From NCBI RefSeq assembly GCF_011067745.1, contig NZ_JAAMPJ010000006.1, forward strand, positions 515,676 to 579,675: a DNA stretch of 64,000 nucleotides, written 5' to 3'. A program made the translations under genes and the position numbers. Below, piece after piece: positions 59,945 to 64,000 of this stretch (within the stretch, counting starts at the first letter, position 1; the number at the start of each line of letters is the position of its first letter). Below the pieces are notes generated by a model, which did not search any database, was not told the DNA's origin, and saw nothing but the letters and a program-made list of their open reading frames with translations. Origin of the DNA: Lentzea alba. GTDB taxonomy: Bacteria > Actinomycetota > Actinomycetes > Mycobacteriales > Pseudonocardiaceae.

Positions 59945-60793
59945 TCAGTAGTAACCGAGAACACGTGTCTCGGTGATGGCACGCCGACCAGACGCCTCGC
60001 CTGCGAGGCGGACCCGCCCGTCCGCACGGTACGCCACCGCGTTCCGTCCCGACTGCTTGGCCGTGTACAGGAGGCTGTCGGCGCGCAGCAGTTGCTGCTC
60101 GGCGCCGACCGGCGGGCGTTCCGGAGCCTCGTCCGCGGGCGGTTCGTAGGCGAGGCCCGCGCTGACGGTGACGCGCAACCCCGGCGCGATCTCCTGCCAG
60201 GCGTGACGCTCGACACGTTCCCGGGCCGCCTCGGCGATCTCCACGGCCGTGGCGGCGTCCACCCGCGGCAGCACGAGGACGAACTCCTCGCCGCCGTAGC
60301 GGGCGCAGAAGGCGCCCTCCGGCAGGCCCTGCTGCAGCAGCTCGACCACGCGCTGCAGCACGCGGTCGCCCAGCAGGTGGCCGAAGTTGTCGTTGACCTG
60401 CTTGAACCAGTCGAGGTCGATCAACGCGATCGCGAGCCCGTGCCGACACGCGCCGTGCTCGGTCAGCAGGTCCATCAGCCGCTGGTCGAGGTAGCGGCGG
60501 TTGTAGGAGTCGGTGAGGCTGTCGCGCAGGCTCTGTTCGCGGGCCTCGGCGTGCTCCCGGCGCAGCCGGTCGACCTCGCGGCGCAGCTGTTCCGGAACGT
60601 GCGGTTCCTCGTCCTGGTCGGCGTGGACGAGGTCGAGAGCGGAACGCAGGTGCTGGTACGCCTGGCGCCACTGGCCGCGGGAGGCGAGCAACGTCGCGAT
60701 GGACTCGTGCAGGCCGATCAGCCCGGGACCCTGCCTGTCGACGCTGGCGTCGGCCTGCTGGGTCTCTGCGATCTCGGGTCGCAGCGCGGTCAT
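59945..60793 (-). CDS. GGDEF diguanylate cyclase
   Basis: A 282-residue soluble protein. Residues 1 to about 100 are helical, with TPR-like IATLLASRGQWRQAYQHLRSA and a coiled coil (LRREVDRLRREHAEAREQ). The GGDEF domain starts DSLTDSYNRRYLDQRL and has LALIDLDWFKQVND, the active loop RYGGEEFVLVLPR, and DSLLYTAKQSGRNAV. The active-site sequence GGEEF suggests c-di-GMP synthesis. The inhibitory RxxD before it is absent. The ATG at 60793 follows a near-perfect AAGGAGGTGA site. May supply the signal for RsiG (inference). Confidence 0.88.
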   Translation of the reverse strand: MTALRPEIAETQQADASVDRQGPGLIGLHESIATLLASRGQWRQAYQHLRSALDLVHADQDEEPHVPEQLRREVDRLRREHAEAREQSLRDSLTDSYNRRYLDQRLMDLLTEHGACRHGLAIALIDLDWFKQVNDNFGHLLGDRVLQRVVELLQQGLPEGAFCARYGGEEFVLVLPRVDAATAVEIAEAARERVERHAWQEIAPGLRVTVSAGLAYEPPADEAPERPPVGAEQQLLRADSLLYTAKQSGRNAVAYRADGRVRLAGEASGRRAITETRVLGYY

Positions 60794-60807
60794 CGCGGTC
60801 ACCTCCT

Positions 60808-60852
60808 TACTTGCCAGGTGTCGTCCCCTTGGAGGCGGCGCTTGAGCAAGTA
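60808..60852 (-). promoter_or_regulatory. Stem enclosing a 31-base region just upstream of the GGDEF gene ribosome site
   Basis: On the minus strand TACTTGC and GCAAGTA (7-bp arms, 60852-60846 and 60814-60808) bracket 31 bases. The right arm ends within a few bases of AAGGAGG. Could be a structured leader or a protein binding site. It lacks the conserved core of the known c-di-GMP-I riboswitch as I know it. Confidence 0.3.
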
Positions 60853-60934
60853 GGACGCGTCGAGGGGTGATTTCCCCCGTCCGGTTGACCGTCAGCTGCT
60901 CCGATCCAGTGAGCTTGAATGATCAACAACCCGC

Positions 60935-61387
60935 TCAGCCACCGAGACAGGGCGCGAAGCCGTACACCTCGTCGTCGAGGAGTACGACGTGCAGCGATCC
61001 GATCTGGCTGCCCATCACCGTGTCCTCCTGCCGCAGCGTGACGGTGACCGCGACGACGTAGACGTCCCCGCGGGGATGAGCCTTCTCGCCGGGGGGTGCC
61101 CAGTCGGCGTCCATCCGAAGCGTCGACCAGGTCGGTTCGACCTTGATGGTGGCCCCGCGAAGATCGCACGTCTTCTGCCGGAAGTCCGGGTGCTGGGTGT
61201 CCTTCAACAGCTTCTGCTGCTGCGCCGCACCCTCGTCGCCCGCCTTGTTGAGGGTCTCGTAGAACGCTTTGAACTTCGCCTTGTCGCCGTCGCTGAGCTG
61301 GACCGGTCGTGCCGTGCCCGCGACCGGACCGGCGCAGCCCGCGAGAAGCGCGAGCGAGGCGAGGAGGACCGCGACGCGTTCAGCCAC
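60935..61387 (-). CDS. Lipoprotein of unknown function
   Basis: A 150-residue secreted lipoprotein with lipobox LLAGC (Cys18). The mature part has a helical segment (DKAKFKAFYETLNKAGDEG) and a beta-rich second half (GDVYVVAVTVTLRQEDTVMG, SLHVVLLDDEV), with Cys in KTCDLRG and at the end (APCLGG) that may pair. The GTG start lies inside the end of dus (8-base overlap), so it is translated with it. No family was recognised. Confidence 0.72.
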   Translation of the reverse strand: MAERVAVLLASLALLAGCAGPVAGTARPVQLSDGDKAKFKAFYETLNKAGDEGAAQQQKLLKDTQHPDFRQKTCDLRGATIKVEPTWSTLRMDADWAPPGEKAHPRGDVYVVAVTVTLRQEDTVMGSQIGSLHVVLLDDEVYGFAPCLGG

Positions 61388-62504
61388 CGGAGTGCATCAC
61401 GTCCGCACCGGCCGGAACCGTCGCGTCCTCGGGGTCGTCCAGCCAGCCCTCCGGCAGCACGACCTTCGCCGCCGACCCCTGCCGCCCGCGCGGCCCTTCG
61501 GCGTGCTCGGGGAAGGGAACGCTCTTGTCGAGCGTGCCGATCAGATCGTCCAGCTGCTGCAGGCTCGACACCATCGCGAACGCCCTGCGCGTGTCGCCGC
61601 CCACCGGGAAACCGTGCCAGTACCAGGCCATGTGCTTGCGCAGGTCGCGCAGGCCCTTGTCCTCACCGTCGTGCGCCGCGAGCAGTTCCGCGTGCGTGCG
61701 CAACACCTCGGCGACCTCGCCCAGCGTCGGCCCCGCGGGAACCGGCTCACCCCGGAACGCCGCCTGCAGGTCGCGGAACAACCACGGCCGGCCGAGGCAG
61801 CCACGTCCGACGACCACGCCGTCGCAGCCGGTCTGGGCCACCATGTCGAGCGCGTCCTGGGCGCTGAAGATGTCGCCGTTGCCCAGCACCGGAACGCTGG
61901 TCACGGCCTCTTTGAGCCTGGCGATCGCCGACCAGTCGGCCTTGCCGGAGTACCGCTGCGACGCCGTGCGCGCGTGCAGTGCCACGGCCTGTGCACCCTC
62001 GTCCGCCGCGATACGGCCCGCGTCGAGGTACGTGAGGTGGTCGTCGTCGATGCCGATGCGGAACTTCACGGTGACCGGCATGTCTTTTGCGTTCCTGACG
62101 GCGGCCCGCACGATCTGCCGGAACAGCTCCCGCTTGTACGGCAACGCCGCCCCGCCGCCCTTGCGCGTCACCTTGGGCACCGGGCAGCCGAAGTTCATGT
62201 CCATGTGGTCGGCGAGGTTCTCGTCCACGATCATCTTCGTGGCCTCGCCGACGTTGCGCGGGTCGACGCCGTAGAGCTGCATCGACCGCGGGTTCTCACC
62301 CTCGTCGAACGTGATCATGTGCATGGTCATCGGGTCGCGCTCGACGAGCGCACGCGCCGTGATCATCTCGCACACGTACAGCCCGGCCCCGTACCGCCGG
62401 CACAGCTGCCGGAACGCCACGTTGGTGATGCCGGCCATGGGGGCGAGCACAACGGGCGGGTCGACGGCGAACGGGCCGATCTTGAGGGTGGAGGGAACGG
62501 ACAC
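61380..62504 (-). CDS. dus: tRNA-dihydrouridine synthase
   Basis: FMN- and NADPH-dependent reduction of uridines in the tRNA D-loop. The 374-residue DusB-like protein has VVLAPMAGITNVAFRQLCR, MQLYGVDPRNVGEATKM, MDMNFGCPVPKVTRKGGGAA with the catalytic Cys, ALHARTASQRYSGKADWSAI and GVVVGRGCLGRPWLF. The orthologue is mycobacterial Rv0823c. The GTG at 62504 is preferred because TAACCT lies 7 bases upstream. Confidence 0.93.
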   Translation of the reverse strand: MSVPSTLKIGPFAVDPPVVLAPMAGITNVAFRQLCRRYGAGLYVCEMITARALVERDPMTMHMITFDEGENPRSMQLYGVDPRNVGEATKMIVDENLADHMDMNFGCPVPKVTRKGGGAALPYKRELFRQIVRAAVRNAKDMPVTVKFRIGIDDDHLTYLDAGRIAADEGAQAVALHARTASQRYSGKADWSAIARLKEAVTSVPVLGNGDIFSAQDALDMVAQTGCDGVVVGRGCLGRPWLFRDLQAAFRGEPVPAGPTLGEVAEVLRTHAELLAAHDGEDKGLRDLRKHMAWYWHGFPVGGDTRRAFAMVSSLQQLDDLIGTLDKSVPFPEHAEGPRGRQGSAAKVVLPEGWLDDPEDATVPAGADVMHSGG

Positions 62505-62581
62505 GCCCTTCAGGTTACGGCACTGACCAGCCGCGATCTTCGCCGAGAGCGACCGCTGCCAGGTCCCGGCTGCGACGTTCG

Positions 62582-63085
62582 TCACGCCGGTTCAGCCAGT
62601 CCGGCGGTGAGCGCCCGGCAGGTCTCCTCGTCGAACGCCACCAGCCGGATCAGGTCGATGATCGGCAACGATCGCACCGCCCTGGTCGCCACCTGTGCCG
62701 CCCGTTCGGTGGGAAAGCCGTAGATCCCGGTCGCGATGGCGGGGAAAGCGATGCTCTCGACGTGGAGTTCCGCAGCCAGGTGGAGCGAGGTCAGGTAGCA
62801 GCTCGTGAGCACCTCGTCCTCGCCCTGGTCGCCGCCCTCCCAGACCGGCCCCACCGTGTGGATCACGTACCGCACCGGCGCGAGGTCGAACGCGGGCGTG
62901 GCCACCGCCTTCCCCGGTTCGCACGGCGCCAGCTCCGCCCCGGCTTCGGCGAGCCTCGGCCCGGCCGCGCGGTGGATCGCCCCGTCCACGCCGCCGCCAC
63001 CGAGCAACGACTCGTTCGCGGCCGTGACGATCGCGTCCACCCGTTCCGCGGTGATGTCGCCCAGCACCACTTCGATCGTCCCCAT
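62582..63085 (-). CDS. Macro-domain protein (YmdB-like ADP-ribose hydrolase)
   Basis: A 167-residue single-domain protein that is likely to hydrolyse O-acetyl-ADP-ribose or ADP-ribosyl groups. The family motif VTAANESLLGGGGVDGAIHR with the active-site Asn/Asp and AIHRAAGP, then YVIHTVGPVWEGGDQG, AFPAIATGIYGFPTERAA is intact. It lies 77 bases upstream of dus on the same strand, probably independent of it. Cytoplasmic. Confidence 0.9.
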   Translation of the reverse strand: MGTIEVVLGDITAERVDAIVTAANESLLGGGGVDGAIHRAAGPRLAEAGAELAPCEPGKAVATPAFDLAPVRYVIHTVGPVWEGGDQGEDEVLTSCYLTSLHLAAELHVESIAFPAIATGIYGFPTERAAQVATRAVRSLPIIDLIRLVAFDEETCRALTAGLAEPA

Positions 63086-63205
63086 GCCCGCAAGCCTGGC
63101 ACCTGCGCGGTTGCGTCCGGGCGGACTTCACGCAACGCGAACAGACCCGGTGCCCCGATCGGGTGTCAGACCCTTCTGCCAACATGCCCTTGGAGGTGCC
63201 TAAGC

Positions 63206-63877
63206 GTGGGGGCGGTTCAACTGATCAGGTCCGGGTTCGAGCGGTTCTTCGTCGACGGGCCCGTCGGCAAGCCGACCGGCGGTGGTGAGCAGCAGGTCGT
63301 GGCTGTGCAACAGGTGGGAGAGCTCGCCCTGCCGACCGGCAGACTCGTGGCGGCAGACCCGTTCGTGGTGTGGCCGGAGGACGCCGAGGCGTTCACGGAC
63401 GCGGTCGAGCCCGGCACGTACCCGGTGTCGGTCTCCCTCGTCTCGTGGGTCGACGGCGACGGGTTCCCGGATCTCCGCCAGGGCTATCGCGTCGCCGCGG
63501 CGAAGGTGACGGTTCTGGACGAGCCCGCGTACTCGTGGACCCCGGCCGTGCTGCCCGGCCAGCTCGTGCCGATGCACGAGGAGTTCGGCTACGAGGTGAA
63601 GTCGAGCACCGGCGCGTTCTTCGACCTCGCCGCCGCCCCGGCGGTGGACCGGCTGGCGAGCGACGACGAGGTGGGCAACTGCGACCTCATCGACGCGCTC
63701 GGCAAGGTCGGCGGCGGCCGCGGTCCCGCCAACGTCACGGACTTCGAGTCCGGCCTGAACGTCGTGGCGTTCTCGACCGGATGGGGTGATGGCGTCTACC
63801 CGACCTGGGTCGGCCGCAACACAGCGGGCGACCCGGTCGCGTTCGTCACTGATTTCTTTGTGATTAAAAGAGGCTAG
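63206..63877 (+). CDS. DUF4241 protein
   Basis: A 223-residue soluble protein of the DUF4241 family. Visible landmarks are LPTGRLVAADPFVVWPEDAE, TYPVSVSLVSW, AAAKVTVLDEPAYSW, the acidic/Gly-rich middle (VGNCDLIDALGKVG), and WGDGVYPTWVGRNTAGDPVAF near the end. Function is unknown; the family appears in immunity-protein-like collections, which is only suggestive. The GTG follows TTGGAGGTG. The stop codon overlaps the end of a transposase gene on the other strand. Confidence 0.8.
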   Translation: MGAVQLIRSGFERFFVDGPVGKPTGGGEQQVVAVQQVGELALPTGRLVAADPFVVWPEDAEAFTDAVEPGTYPVSVSLVSWVDGDGFPDLRQGYRVAAAKVTVLDEPAYSWTPAVLPGQLVPMHEEFGYEVKSSTGAFFDLAAAPAVDRLASDDEVGNCDLIDALGKVGGGRGPANVTDFESGLNVVAFSTGWGDGVYPTWVGRNTAGDPVAFVTDFFVIKRG

Positions 63878-64000
63878 TGTCCTGCGCCAGAAATTCGCCT
63901 ACAAAAGCGTGCGAGTGACTCGAGGATCTCTTCGGCGGTCTTGGTCCAGATGAACGGCCGTGGGTGGGTGTTCCAGTCGGCGATCCAGGCGCGGATGTCT
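63874..64000 (-). mobile_element. C-terminal end of an IS630-type transposase (insertion sequence running off the window)
   Basis: The last 41 codons are visible: DIRAWIADWNTHPRPFIWTK, then TAEEILESLARF. The WN-x-x-PRPF-x-WTKTA-x-EIL pattern is the typical ending of IS630-family transposases. The TAG stop lies at 63876-63874. IS630 elements insert at TA; a TA occurs at 63875-63876 within the DUF4241 stop codon. The rest of the element is outside the window. Confidence 0.8.

Noticed and set aside
60794..60934. c-di-GMP (GEMM) riboswitch upstream of the GGDEF gene
   Set aside because: The conserved core sequences of that riboswitch are not present; only a simple stem is visible.

Overview
The window is high-GC actinobacterial chromosome: GTG and TTG starts are common, many genes are joined by ATGA or GTGA start/stop overlaps, and mycothiol-linked genes are present (mshD and a mycothiol-dependent isomerase family member). 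The order purF-purM ... DUF3073 ... ygfZ, pabC-type aminotransferase, nitrobindin, sseC, cysA, thioredoxin, lmeA, glnR, mshD, pst, phoU, LCP protein, dus follows the Mycobacterium tuberculosis Rv0808-Rv0823c neighbourhood from memory. The added secreted enzymes, SARP-like regulator, RsiG homologue and chitinase suggest a mycelial member of the Pseudonocardiales (Lentzea/Saccharothrix type). That placement is an inference.

Layout. 1-1773: the end of an unknown gene and a Tat-exported beta-helix polysaccharide lyase-like protein. 1768-7654: a type VII secretion-flavoured group, made of two tandem degenerate EccC-like ATPases, a DUF1023 hydrolase and an EspC/WXG100-like protein, with a sterol-carrier-like gene on the other strand. 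7743-13258: mycothiol-dependent isomerase family protein, lipoprotein, purF, purM, a sigma factor carrying its own membrane anchor, and arfB. 13241-18579: a CitA/CitB-type two-component system divergent from a tripartite tricarboxylate transporter (tctCBA). 18619-20137: two helix-turn-helix regulators and a small membrane protein around an array of TTGGAC repeats. 20312-32194: a myo-inositol catabolic locus with its LacI-type regulator, paired operators, ABC importer and iolG, E-like, C, aldolase, B, D and A. 32302-39609: an Old Yellow Enzyme flanked by hairpins, DUF3073, an unknown protein, an MFS transporter, RsiG, a BKACE enzyme, YgfZ, a Fur-family regulator and PabC. 39669-43820: a chitinase with a DasR-type operator, then pxpBC preceded by three palindromes. 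43833-48627: nitrobindin with a 32-residue membrane partner, a sulfur operon (leader peptide, DUF4395, cysA, sseC), and a hydrolase-lmeA-thioredoxin operon. 48711-56304: glnR, mshD, pstSCAB with a PHO box, an unknown protein and phoU. 56377-64000: a very long LCP protein, a diguanylate cyclase, a lipoprotein, dus, a macro-domain protein, a DUF4241 protein and the end of an IS630-type transposase.

Working together: inositol is sensed by one LacI-type repressor that would switch uptake and catabolism together, ending in acetyl-CoA chemistry through IolA. The two-component system probably senses a carboxylate imported by TctCBA. The sulfur operon looks controlled by ribosome stalling in a Cys-containing leader. 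Nitrogen (GlnR) and phosphate (Pst/PhoU) functions are adjacent. RsiG and a GGDEF protein indicate cyclic-di-GMP control of development. No rRNA, tRNA or CRISPR array was recognised.
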